Positions 23,396-30,350 of a stretch of DNA of 64,000 nt are shown here, in pieces. The stretch covers positions 124,001 to 188,000 of the forward strand of contig NZ_FYDL01000003.1 of the NCBI RefSeq assembly GCF_900187505.1. The letters run 5' to 3'. Every line of letters starts with the position of its first letter. Position 1 is the first letter of the stretch. Below the pieces are notes generated by a model. It saw only the letters and a list, made by a program, of their open reading frames with translations, was not told the DNA's origin and did no database searches. A program made the position numbers and the translations under genes. The stretch is from Pseudomonas sp. Irchel s3h17 (GTDB taxonomy: Bacteria; Pseudomonadota; Gammaproteobacteria; Pseudomonadales; Pseudomonadaceae).

Positions 23396-23782
23396 TTATA
23401 GCGGGATTTTTTTGGGCAGAACCTCAGGTAATCCTTCGGGCGGATTCAGGTTGTCCAGTACTCGATTTACCAATAACTCAGTCAGCACGGCCAGTTGCTG
23501 AATTGCCAACGCTACATTGCGGCGCGAGCCTTCCAGCTCGCAGGCTAGATTGGTGCTCATGACATTCAGTGAGGCAAGGGTTTCACTGGCGTGACAGAGC
23601 AGGGATTCCGTGTCGACATTCGGAATGATGGTGAAAACATGGCTGACAGGATCGGGACGGCCTGGATTGCACAGGTGAGCGCTGACGGTGCGCTCTGTGA
23701 GTTTGGAGAGTTTTGACAAATCGACGGCATCGACAGGAGGTGCGTCTGGTGATGCGGAGAAATTGGGGATGTTTGTTTTCAT
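23396..23782 (-). CDS. DUF6124 (DUF3077-type) protein
   Basis: A 128-residue protein of unknown function found mainly in Pseudomonas, often in several copies per genome. The helical core is DTESLLCHASETLASLNVMS and AIQQLAVLTELLVNRVLDNL. I start it at ATG 23782 rather than at 23854 because AAGGAG (23790-23795) lies about 7 nt upstream. It is followed by the smaller paralog, which suggests duplication. Confidence 0.8.
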   Translation of the reverse strand: MKTNIPNFSASPDAPPVDAVDLSKLSKLTERTVSAHLCNPGRPDPVSHVFTIIPNVDTESLLCHASETLASLNVMSTNLACELEGSRRNVALAIQQLAVLTELLVNRVLDNLNPPEGLPEVLPKKIPL

Positions 23783-24249
23783 GCCGGAGCTCCTTGCAAG
23801 GTTTAAGAAAGCGTCAGCCCCATGCTGACAATCAGAAGTGGTTAGTGGCCGCACATGATCTGATGCGGTGGTAGATGTATTACCAGAAAATTCTATTTAA
23901 TTAATCAAATAAATGAACATCTGTGTAATTAAATGATTCAGGTCTAGCTACTTGTAGGGCTATTCAAAGAGTGCGGCGCGCTAATCAACCGGATTGCGCT
24001 GATTTTGTGCATGCCGATGCCTCCTGGTTTTTGTAAGAAGATTCCTTTTTGCGCGTGGCTGATGTCAGTCGAATAGAGCGCTATTAAAAATAACAACGAA
24101 AAACATCAATTGACGGCTATTTGGTGTGTTTGTAATAGTGTTTCTGCTCAGGGTTTGGAGCTGGGGGCTGGTCCCACATGGAATTGCCTTTGTTGTCATT
24201 TGGCTAAGGCGTGCGGTTTGTCGAAGCTATAAGTATTGGTGGCTATTTG
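23783..24249. promoter_or_regulatory. AT-rich divergent intergenic region with a possible promoter
   Basis: This 467-bp gap lies between the DUF6124 pair (leftward) and the XRE gene (rightward), and its composition shifts sharply to AT-rich. TTGACG (24110-24115) and TAATAG (24133-24138) are 17 bp apart and could drive the XRE-transporter pair. I see no preQ1-type riboswitch and no gene in it. Confidence 0.35.
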
Positions 24250-24849
24250 ATGTATAGAAAAGAAAAAACAGAGAAGTTAAAAAATAACATTAAGTATCTA
24301 ATAAAGAGTCGTGGAGAAACGCGGCTGTCTTTGTGCAATTCCAGCGGGTTGACCAGGACGACCATCTACAACATTCTGGAAGGGCGGGTGGTCAATGTGC
24401 AACAGTCGACTATTCGCAAGATATCAGATTTTTTTGGGGTGTCTTACAAGGAGATAGAGACAGTTGACTTTGAAGAGAAGGAAACAATAGAAAGCAGTGT
24501 GTCGCTGCATGGGAATATGAATCCCGCGGCAGTCCCGATAATTAGAGAGAGCTTGCTGATTCAAAATTTGGATAAGAGAATTGGCGAGTTAGCCGTTTCT
24601 CACCCTCTGACATATTATTTTGGATCGGCCAGCAATTTAATAGGCGTGCTTCTGGAGAGCAAAGTGAGCGGGGTAAACGAGTCAGGGGATCTCTTGATAG
24701 TGAGGAAGGGGGTGTCGAGTGGTAGTGGCGAAAAATTAGTGTATGACAAAACAACAAATAAATTGTCTGTGATTAGCGGGTCTTACTTTGATTCTGACGT
24801 TGTCAGTATAATTGGGGATGTGGTAGAGGAAAGATTTAATGGCTGCTAA
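24250..24849 (+). CDS. XRE-family regulator with C-terminal sensor-like domain
   Basis: A 199-residue protein. An XRE helix-turn-helix spans about residues 8-68 (RLSLCNSSGLTRTTIYNILEGRVVNVQQ...). The C-terminal half (about 120-195, SGDLLIVRKG ... VVSIIGDVVEERF) faintly recalls the LexA/S24 beta-fold, but I see no Ser-Lys dyad, so it would bind rather than cleave. I start at ATG 24250 (GGTGG 8 nt upstream), not at the GTG 24211. It overlaps the transporter gene by 11 nt, so the two are co-expressed. Base composition is far more AT-rich than the surroundings, pointing to transfer. Confidence 0.8.
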   Translation: MYRKEKTEKLKNNIKYLIKSRGETRLSLCNSSGLTRTTIYNILEGRVVNVQQSTIRKISDFFGVSYKEIETVDFEEKETIESSVSLHGNMNPAAVPIIRESLLIQNLDKRIGELAVSHPLTYYFGSASNLIGVLLESKVSGVNESGDLLIVRKGVSSGSGEKLVYDKTTNKLSVISGSYFDSDVVSIIGDVVEERFNGC

Positions 24850-25717
24850 TAACGAAGATGAAAATAGCAAGTACAAGCTGCTAGGGTTTGAGAATGATAA
24901 AAGTCTTGCGGTGGTTATGGTTGTTTCTACAGGCAAGGTCATTAAGTTAAAGCTGAGCCACTTGTTGAAAAGTGAGATATTGGAAAATTTCAGTAGGCTC
25001 GAGATAAAGGAGGTGTACAGAAAATTTTACTCAGGTGGTGCTGCACCAACAGCTTATGAAGTAAGTGATCGAAATGAAAAGTCATGGATGATTTATGTTG
25101 CTCTAAATTTGGTTATGCTTACTATCTATATATTTACAAATGTTGCAGCTACAAAGCTCGTTTATATTGATGTATTTGATGTTGTTGTTACTCCGGGCGT
25201 TTTTCTCTATCCGCTGACATTTTTAATTGTTGACGTGTTGAATGAGTCTTACGGGTTTAGACTTGCAAAGAGAGCTATTTTATTCGCGTTTATAAGTAAT
25301 GCTTTTATTATTTTGTTGTTGAGTGTTGTTGCTTCTCTCCCTGGATTGCCTGGCTGGAAACTTGATGTACCATATAGTGAAGTTATGGCTCATGTGTCGT
25401 CAGTAGTAGTGGCGTCCTCAGTGTCATTTCTTTTTTCTGAATATGTGAACTCTTATTTGTTGTGCAGGATAAAAGAGCTGACAAATTCTAGATTTTTATT
25501 TCTAAGGGTATTCCTTAGTACTTTCTTTGCAGTGATATTGGATACTTTTCTTTTTTGCTACATTGCGTTCTATGGTGTCATGCAGAATGGCGATATTCTT
25601 GATATGGTTTACGCTCAAATAGCAATAAAAATGTGTTTTGCTGTTTTTAATATTTTCCCTGCCTACGGAGCAAGGTCATTGTTTAAAAGGTATGTCACAG
25701 GTAGCCAGGTGGCATAA
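24839..25717 (+). CDS. VUT/YhhQ-type transporter with an N-terminal soluble domain
   Basis: A 292-residue protein. Residues 1-80 are soluble and unassigned. From about residue 85 there are six hydrophobic helices typical of the VUT family (COG1738), with the signature YPLTFLIVDVLNESYGFRLAKR. Characterised members (YhhQ) import queuosine precursors preQ0/preQ1. The convergent queC 43 bp away supports a deazapurine link. The N-terminal extension is not normal for the family and could be a regulatory domain working with the overlapping XRE protein. The gene is markedly AT-rich, which suggests recent acquisition. The substrate is inferred, not shown. Confidence 0.8.
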   Translation: MAANNEDENSKYKLLGFENDKSLAVVMVVSTGKVIKLKLSHLLKSEILENFSRLEIKEVYRKFYSGGAAPTAYEVSDRNEKSWMIYVALNLVMLTIYIFTNVAATKLVYIDVFDVVVTPGVFLYPLTFLIVDVLNESYGFRLAKRAILFAFISNAFIILLLSVVASLPGLPGWKLDVPYSEVMAHVSSVVVASSVSFLFSEYVNSYLLCRIKELTNSRFLFLRVFLSTFFAVILDTFLFCYIAFYGVMQNGDILDMVYAQIAIKMCFAVFNIFPAYGARSLFKRYVTGSQVA

Positions 25718-25759
25718 AGAAGGGTGCGGGGGCATTCCATTCCCCCAGCGCTATTTTAT

Positions 25760-26452
25760 CTATTGTAATTTTAGTTTTAGACTGTTCTTGGTATCTGTAG
25801 GGTTTTCCAAGAAATTCTTCAGCCCTTCTGCGCGTAGATTACAAGCGTCGCAGTTGGCGCATCCACTCCCCTTGAGTCCATTGTAGCAAGTCAGTGTGTG
25901 ATGGCGAATCAAGTCCAACTGTTTGTAATGATCGGCCAGCGCCCATGTTTCTGCCTTGTTCAGCCACATAAGTGGCGTTTCAATACGCAACTTATAGTCC
26001 ATCCCAAGTTCGATGGCTTTGTTCAGGGTCTTGACAAACTTATCCCGGCAGTCTGGATAGCCAGAGAAGTCTGTTTCACAAATCCCTGTAATGACAGCTT
26101 CGGCATGCACTTGATATGCATAGATAGATGCCAATGTTAAAAACAAAATGTTGCGCCCTGGGACGAAGGTGTTTGGCAGTTCGTTCTCGGAGCTTTTAGT
26201 ACTCGGGATCGGGATGCTGTCGCGTGTCAGGCTGCTGATAGCCAATTCGTTTAGCAATGACGTATCAAGTACTTTGTGGATTTTTATACCCAGCTCCCTT
26301 GATAGTTGTCGTGCCACTTCAATTTCCGCGCGATGACGCTGACCATAATCAAACGTAATGCAATGAATTTCATCGTATTTCGGCAATGCATGAATTAAGC
26401 AGGTGGTTGAGTCTTGTCCGCCACTGAAAACGATAACCGCTTTTTTAGTCAT
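25760..26452 (-). CDS. queC: 7-cyano-7-deazaguanine (preQ0) synthase, enterobacterial type
   Basis: QueC converts 7-carboxy-7-deazaguanine to preQ0 with ATP and ammonia. The protein is complete at 230 residues. The PP-loop SGGQDS is at residues 10-15, PGRNILFL is near 98-105, and the zinc cysteines are C189, C198, C201 and C204. The sequence ([30 protein letters not shown]) looks much closer to E. coli QueC than to the form I associate with the Pseudomonas tol-pal-queE-queC locus. It is therefore probably a second, acquired copy. AAGGAAG (26461-26467) lies 8 nt before the ATG. It is convergent with the transporter gene, and its upstream side abuts an IS605-like remnant. Confidence 0.93.
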   Translation of the reverse strand: MTKKAVIVFSGGQDSTTCLIHALPKYDEIHCITFDYGQRHRAEIEVARQLSRELGIKIHKVLDTSLLNELAISSLTRDSIPIPSTKSSENELPNTFVPGRNILFLTLASIYAYQVHAEAVITGICETDFSGYPDCRDKFVKTLNKAIELGMDYKLRIETPLMWLNKAETWALADHYKQLDLIRHHTLTCYNGLKGSGCANCDACNLRAEGLKNFLENPTDTKNSLKLKLQ

Positions 26453-26467
26453 GATTTTTTCTTCCTT

Positions 26468-26545
26468 GGGGCAGCCCCGACATGTAGCTGGGGCATTGAC
26501 CCTACCGGGAAGCTCCCACTTTAGCTGTGGGACGTTTCTGAAATG
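26468..26545 (+). mobile_element. Possible IS200/IS605-type right-end remnant (omega-RNA-like fold)
   Basis: Three nested stems follow one another: GGGGC-A-GCCCC / AGCCCC...GGGGC (about 26468-26494), GACCC-TACC-GGG (26498-26510), and CCCAC-TTTAGCT-GTGGG (26515-26531). The last, with TTTAGC in the loop, is like the subterminal hairpin at the right end of many IS200/IS605 and IS1341-type elements, where the tnpB-associated guide RNA scaffold lies. No transposase or tnpB frame is left on either side; queC starts only about 16 bp away. Assignment is by pattern memory and is tentative. It could instead be an unrelated structured leader. Confidence 0.4.
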
Positions 26546-26596
26546 TCGTGCTCCATTTTCCGCTTATTTCATGGCTGCGTTTTTTGATTTGGCTAC

Positions 26597-26859
26597 GACC
26601 ACCGTCAGAAGCTCAACGAGGTATTGACCCCGCCGAAGGCGAAGTTGTTGCTCATCGCGAATCGGCTGCTCATCTGGCGGGCCTCGCCGCGCAGGTAGCC
26701 CAGTGCGCCACACTCCGGGTCGACGTTGTCGAGGTTGCGGGTGTGGGCGTACTGGTCACTGTTGAGCATCTCGATGCTGAACCAGGACTCCAGCGCACCG
26801 TAGGCGCCGAGGGTTGCACTCAGATGTTTCGCGAGGTCAACAATCCCGCCGCATGGCAT
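26597..26859 (-). pseudogene. Truncated, diverged copy of an aryl-polyene ketosynthase 3' end
   Basis: The last roughly 80 codons of a FabF-like ketosynthase, homologous to the end of the intact gene at 30351-31577. Shared stretches include ALESWFSIEMLNSDQYAHT, NLDNVDP and NNFAFGGVNTSL, and 60 nt (26741-26800) are identical to 30499-30558. A premature TGA (26605-26607) comes five codons before the position of the ancestral stop (about 26597). The active-site GHT is now SAT, and the N-terminal 80% is missing. It is not a functional enzyme. It marks one flank of the oxidase cassette. Confidence 0.85.
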
Positions 26860-26875
26860 CCGTCGGGGTATCTTA

Positions 26876-27154
26876 TCAGCGGCTCACGCGCATGCCAGCT
26901 GGATCTTGTGCGGTTCTTGGCCTCCATAGTTGAAAGCTTCGGCTCCATACCACGTACTCAGCTGTCAGTGCTTTAAAGGCTTCGAGTATCGGCTTGTTTA
27001 CGGCCCAGTTTCCGTGGCGATTTTGGTACACATGAGCTTCGCCGAACTTCAGACGGATTTCCCGCGCAGCGAGGGCTTGCGGTAGATAGTTCTGTTTACG
27101 GTATTCGGCCAGCATCCATTGGGCGATGCCCATGTCTTCATCTGTCCAGGTCAT
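26876..27154 (-). CDS. Small hypothetical protein (DUF6953-like)
   Basis: A 92-residue protein of unknown function, starting at ATG 27154 (GGGAA 8 nt upstream); a TTG at 27187 would add 11 residues. Features include MAQWML-type helix IAQWMLAEYRKQNYLP, REIRLKFGEAHVYQNRHGNWA, and a C-terminal VVWSRSFQLWRPRT. These resemble small proteins often found as integron cassettes and annotated DUF6953, but that match is from memory. It is the last gene of the oxidase-exporter-ferredoxin transcript, 29 nt after the ferredoxin stop. Confidence 0.6.
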   Translation of the reverse strand: MTWTDEDMGIAQWMLAEYRKQNYLPQALAAREIRLKFGEAHVYQNRHGNWAVNKPILEAFKALTAEYVVWSRSFQLWRPRTAQDPAGMRVSR

Positions 27155-27183
27155 GGCGTGGATTCCCGCTGAAAGCCCTTGGT

Positions 27184-27495
27184 TCAAAATTGCTGATCGG
27201 GGCGCAAGAGGTGTTTATCGAGAATGCGTTCAACCTGTTGCGGCGTCTTGCACGAGAACCACAGGTTAGCGGGGTAAATCACCATGACCGGGCCGTGGTT
27301 GCAGCGGCCCAGACAGCCCGATGCGTTGGCGCGCGATGTTCCCGGTTCACCCATTTTGGCGATCTTGCGTTTTGCGGCGCTGAGCAGTTCATGAGCGCCT
27401 GAACCCGAGCAACTACGGCGCCCATCGGGACGCAGGTTGGTGCAAATCAACACATGGTGTTCGTAGGCAAGGGTCGGATTTTCTGCGTCATTCAT
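27184..27495 (-). CDS. Thioredoxin-fold [2Fe-2S] ferredoxin
   Basis: A 103-residue cytoplasmic electron carrier. Cysteines C18, C29, C61 and C65 (C-x10-C and CLGRC) have the spacing of thioredoxin-like [2Fe-2S] ferredoxins (Shethna type / NuoE-like). The start HHVLICTNLRPDGRRSC is typical. It lies 19 nt after the EamA gene in the same transcript as a di-iron oxidase, so it is a good candidate for that enzyme's electron donor. That role is inferred. Confidence 0.88.
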   Translation of the reverse strand: MNDAENPTLAYEHHVLICTNLRPDGRRSCSGSGAHELLSAAKRKIAKMGEPGTSRANASGCLGRCNHGPVMVIYPANLWFSCKTPQQVERILDKHLLRPDQQF

Positions 27496-27514
27496 GGGGG
27501 GACACGACCTCTGT

Positions 27515-28411
27515 TCAAACTTTGTCGGCAGGAACTGAGGTTTTCGATGGTTCCAGATTGAGGGCGAGTACGCTCGTCAGCACAATGGCCGTTCCTACGA
27601 TGACCATCGCAGAAGGGCGTTCACTCAGAACCAACGAGGCCATCAACATTGCTGTGGGGGGGATCAGGTAAAGCGAAATGGACGCGCGGCTCACGTTGCT
27701 CTGCGCCAGTACGTATGCCCAGGCGAGGTATGCAAGGGCGCTGGGGAAGATGCCCAGAATGAGCACCGCCAGGTTGACCGAAGTTGAGGCGTTTTGTGCT
27801 TCGGTCCACAGCCCCGGGACATATACAAGCAGCAGTACCGTGCCCGACCAAATGGTGTAACACACCATCGTCAACCCGTCATAACGATGGGAATGGCGTT
27901 TTTGCAAGGCGAAGTACAGACTCCAGGACAACGCCGCCAGCAGAATCAACAGCCCATGCGCGTCCAGCTCACCAAAACCACGGTCCCCGGTGACTACCAC
28001 GGCGGCGCCGAGTAGCCCGCATAGCACACAGATCCATTGCCAGCCGTTGACCCGATCTTTGAACGCGAAATGCGCCAATAACGTGCTGAATAGCGGCGTG
28101 GATTGTGCCAGTACGCTGGCGGCTCCGGCGCTAACGCCTTGTTGGCCGTTGTTGAGGGCTATGTGGTGCAGGCTGACGGCAAAGAACCCCAGCACCGCCA
28201 GCAGTGGCAGGTCTTTCAGGCTAGGCAGGGAAATACGCATCACCAATGCAACGCCAGCCATGAACGTTGATGCGATGAGGAATCGCATCAGCGCGAGATG
28301 ACCGGGCTCATAGGCCTTTAACCCGATGTGGATTCCAATGGGGGAATAGGCCCAGCAAAGGATTACAAAAAACGCCGCCAAAGCGATTTTTATACCGGGC
28401 CTTGTATTCAT
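27515..28411 (-). CDS. EamA-family (DMT) exporter
   Basis: A drug/metabolite-superfamily inner-membrane exporter of 298 residues with ten predicted helices and two EamA repeats (about 10-145 and 155-285). The start is ATG 28411, in an ATGA overlap with the oxidase gene. The longer open frame to 28549 only overlaps that gene. Related proteins export amino acids or small metabolites. The tight coupling to an oxidase suggests that it exports the oxidase's product or an amino acid related to its substrate. The substrate is unknown. Confidence 0.88.
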   Translation of the reverse strand: MNTRPGIKIALAAFFVILCWAYSPIGIHIGLKAYEPGHLALMRFLIASTFMAGVALVMRISLPSLKDLPLLAVLGFFAVSLHHIALNNGQQGVSAGAASVLAQSTPLFSTLLAHFAFKDRVNGWQWICVLCGLLGAAVVVTGDRGFGELDAHGLLILLAALSWSLYFALQKRHSHRYDGLTMVCYTIWSGTVLLLVYVPGLWTEAQNASTSVNLAVLILGIFPSALAYLAWAYVLAQSNVSRASISLYLIPPTAMLMASLVLSERPSAMVIVGTAIVLTSVLALNLEPSKTSVPADKV

Positions 28412-29181
28412 TGAGTCGCAACCCTGGACGTAGCCCGATTTTGCATGCTGGGCATGGCACGGGCTATACCGTCCCAGTACTGCTCGGTGATGATCAGGAA
28501 GCGGTTGAACGAAGCGCTGACTTCCTCTATGTGCTGGTCGGTGGTGCATTCTTGAGTGGCCGCTTTCACCGCCTGGATCTTGTGTTCTTTTTCTGCATCC
28601 CCGATGTGGATGTAGAAGTACTCGCAGTGCTCATGAAAGTCGTCGTTATTGGCGTACAGGTGCTTATAGTTGCGTGCCCCTTCGTACAAACGGGTGAGCA
28701 TCGAATAGGCCAGCCATTCCTGAGCCAGCAATGTGCCGAGTACATGACGCGGACTGTTGTAGCGGCCACCGTCGGTGTACAAGCTCAACTGTTCGTGGAT
28801 GAACGTGCGGGTGCTTTTCAGTACAGGCAGAGCGGTGAGTTCGTCCATGCTGTACGGCCGATCAGCGAGACGGCTGAGAAGGTCGATCAGATAACTTTCC
28901 AACAGAGTGAGGTGGGCCTTTTCCGGGTTGCCGTAGCCCATCTCGGAGTACAGGTTTTTGACTATTTCGACCTGAGCATGCAGGTCGTCAGCGCCCAGAA
29001 ATGAAAGGGCGACCATACGAGAGGTCAGCGTGGCGCGGGCCAGGTAGTTCCGGGCGAACACCTCAACGTCACCCAGGGAGAGTGGGTCTCTCATCCATCG
29101 TTGGTAGAACGTGTTATTCAAGGCTTTATGGGTGAACACGCTTTCGGCGAGGCACTGGACTTTGCGCTGAGATAACTCCAT
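28408..29181 (-). CDS. Haem-oxygenase-like di-iron oxidase (TenA/PqqC-like fold)
   Basis: An all-helical 257-residue protein of the iron-containing redox enzyme / haem-oxygenase-like di-iron oxidase superfamily, whose known members (for example UndA, BesC, SznF central domain) oxidise amino acids or fatty acids. Candidate metal ligands are E80 and H90 (SEMGYGNPEKAH), E155 (AQEWLAYS), and H192, D195 or E197, and H200 (IHIGDAEKEH). The last cluster is one residue longer than the usual H-x3-D-x2-H, so ligand assignment is uncertain. The chemistry cannot be predicted. It is first in the operon with the EamA exporter and ferredoxin, and divergent from a LysR gene 131 bp away. Confidence 0.78.
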   Translation of the reverse strand: MELSQRKVQCLAESVFTHKALNNTFYQRWMRDPLSLGDVEVFARNYLARATLTSRMVALSFLGADDLHAQVEIVKNLYSEMGYGNPEKAHLTLLESYLIDLLSRLADRPYSMDELTALPVLKSTRTFIHEQLSLYTDGGRYNSPRHVLGTLLAQEWLAYSMLTRLYEGARNYKHLYANNDDFHEHCEYFYIHIGDAEKEHKIQAVKAATQECTTDQHIEEVSASFNRFLIITEQYWDGIARAMPSMQNRATSRVATQ

Positions 29182-29312
29182 AAGAACTCCTGTTCATCGG
29201 GGAAATGAATGCGCGACAGCGTCACTGCAACCTGCGCCGGTTGAAGTATCAAAAACACATGGCCTCACTACAAGTGACTTAAACTGAACCGTGCATTCAC
29301 TCTGGGTGAGCT

Positions 29313-30227
29313 ATGGAATTGTCCCAACTGCGCATGTTCAAGACGGTTTACGACTTCGGCAGCATCGCGCGCGCCGCCGAATTGCTGCACTGCGTACCGT
29401 CTAATATCACCGCACGACTCAAGTCCCTGGAGCGAGAGCTTGGCACACCGCTGTTTTTCCGCGACGGTCGAGGGTTGCGGATCACTCCTGCTGGGGAGGT
29501 GTTTCTTGATTACGTGACGAAAATTCTGGGTTTGGCTGAAGAAGCTAAACGCGCGGTAGCGCCCTCCAATACACCTGGCGGTCCTCTGAGAATTGGCGCG
29601 ATTGAGTCTAGTGCTACGGGACGGCTGCCCCGGTTATTGGCCAAGTACCATGCGCTGTACCCACAGGTATCGCTGGAGTTGAGCACGGGTACTTGGGCTC
29701 AGCTACTGGACGACATTCAGCATCACCGACTTGATGGGGTGATCGTGGCGGTGAACATTGAACGGCCCGGTCTCAAGCATGCAGTGGTATACCGGGAAGA
29801 TTTAATTCTCATCGCGTCCAAGTCGCATGGGCCATTGCGCAAAGCAGCGGATCTGCAAGGTAAGGAAATTTTTATGTGGCCCCCGGGCTGTCCGTACCGG
29901 TTGGCGCTGGAGCAGTGGCTGTTGCGCCATGATCAGGTGTTGCCGATCGTCAGCATTGCAAGCTATGGCACCATAGTTGGTTGTGTCAGTGCTGGCGCCG
30001 GCGTTGCGCTGGTACCTCGCGGTATCTATGAGCAATACCGCCAAAGTGCGGGTTGGCAAGGATATGAGTTCCCGGATCTGACGAGTATCGATAACCTTTT
30101 TTATTGGCATGAAAACGCAGGTAGACACCCAGCTCGGGAGGCGTTTTTGGCGCTACTGCAGACAGAGTTCGAGGGCTCAGCGGCTTTGGAAGGAGGCGCT
30201 TGTGCGCTTCAGGTAGCACCAGACTGA
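29313..30227 (+). CDS. LysR-type regulator of the oxidase cassette
   Basis: A 304-residue LysR regulator with an N-terminal helix-turn-helix (MELSQLRMFKTVYDFGSIARAAELLHCVPSNITARLKSL) and a substrate-binding domain (about 90-290). The gene is divergent from the oxidase operon. The 131-bp intergenic region contains TCACT-ACA-AGTGA (29265-29277), a possible operator half-site pair. It resembles the group that controls amino-acid or small-molecule exporters. The C-terminal tail has an extra Cys/Gly-rich stretch. Confidence 0.9.
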   Translation: MELSQLRMFKTVYDFGSIARAAELLHCVPSNITARLKSLERELGTPLFFRDGRGLRITPAGEVFLDYVTKILGLAEEAKRAVAPSNTPGGPLRIGAIESSATGRLPRLLAKYHALYPQVSLELSTGTWAQLLDDIQHHRLDGVIVAVNIERPGLKHAVVYREDLILIASKSHGPLRKAADLQGKEIFMWPPGCPYRLALEQWLLRHDQVLPIVSIASYGTIVGCVSAGAGVALVPRGIYEQYRQSAGWQGYEFPDLTSIDNLFYWHENAGRHPAREAFLALLQTEFEGSAALEGGACALQVAPD

Positions 30228-30237
30228 TGACTGCACC

Positions 30238-30345
30238 TTCACCAGGTCCCCTTCAACGCAGTCCGGGCATAATCGTCTCATAGGTCTTGGGGACCTTGCG
30301 CTCATTGCTCTTGTAGGCGCTGACGATATCCTTGACCTTGAAGTT
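30238..30345 (-). other. Possible C-terminal coding remnant
   Basis: Between the LysR gene and the ketosynthase gene the minus strand reads through about 30 sensible codons ending in a stop (KVKDIVSAYKSNERKVPK, then TYETIMPGLR and TGA). There is no start or SD motif, and an in-frame stop lies just upstream. It could be the 3' end of a gene cut away when this region was rearranged. I do not recognise the family, and it may be chance. Confidence 0.25.
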
Positions 30346-30350
30346 TCAAG

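Noticed and set aside
24100..24249. A preQ1 riboswitch before the XRE-transporter pair
   Set aside because: I looked for a preQ1 aptamer because of the queuosine link, but saw no short C-rich hairpin with A-rich tail in the leader.
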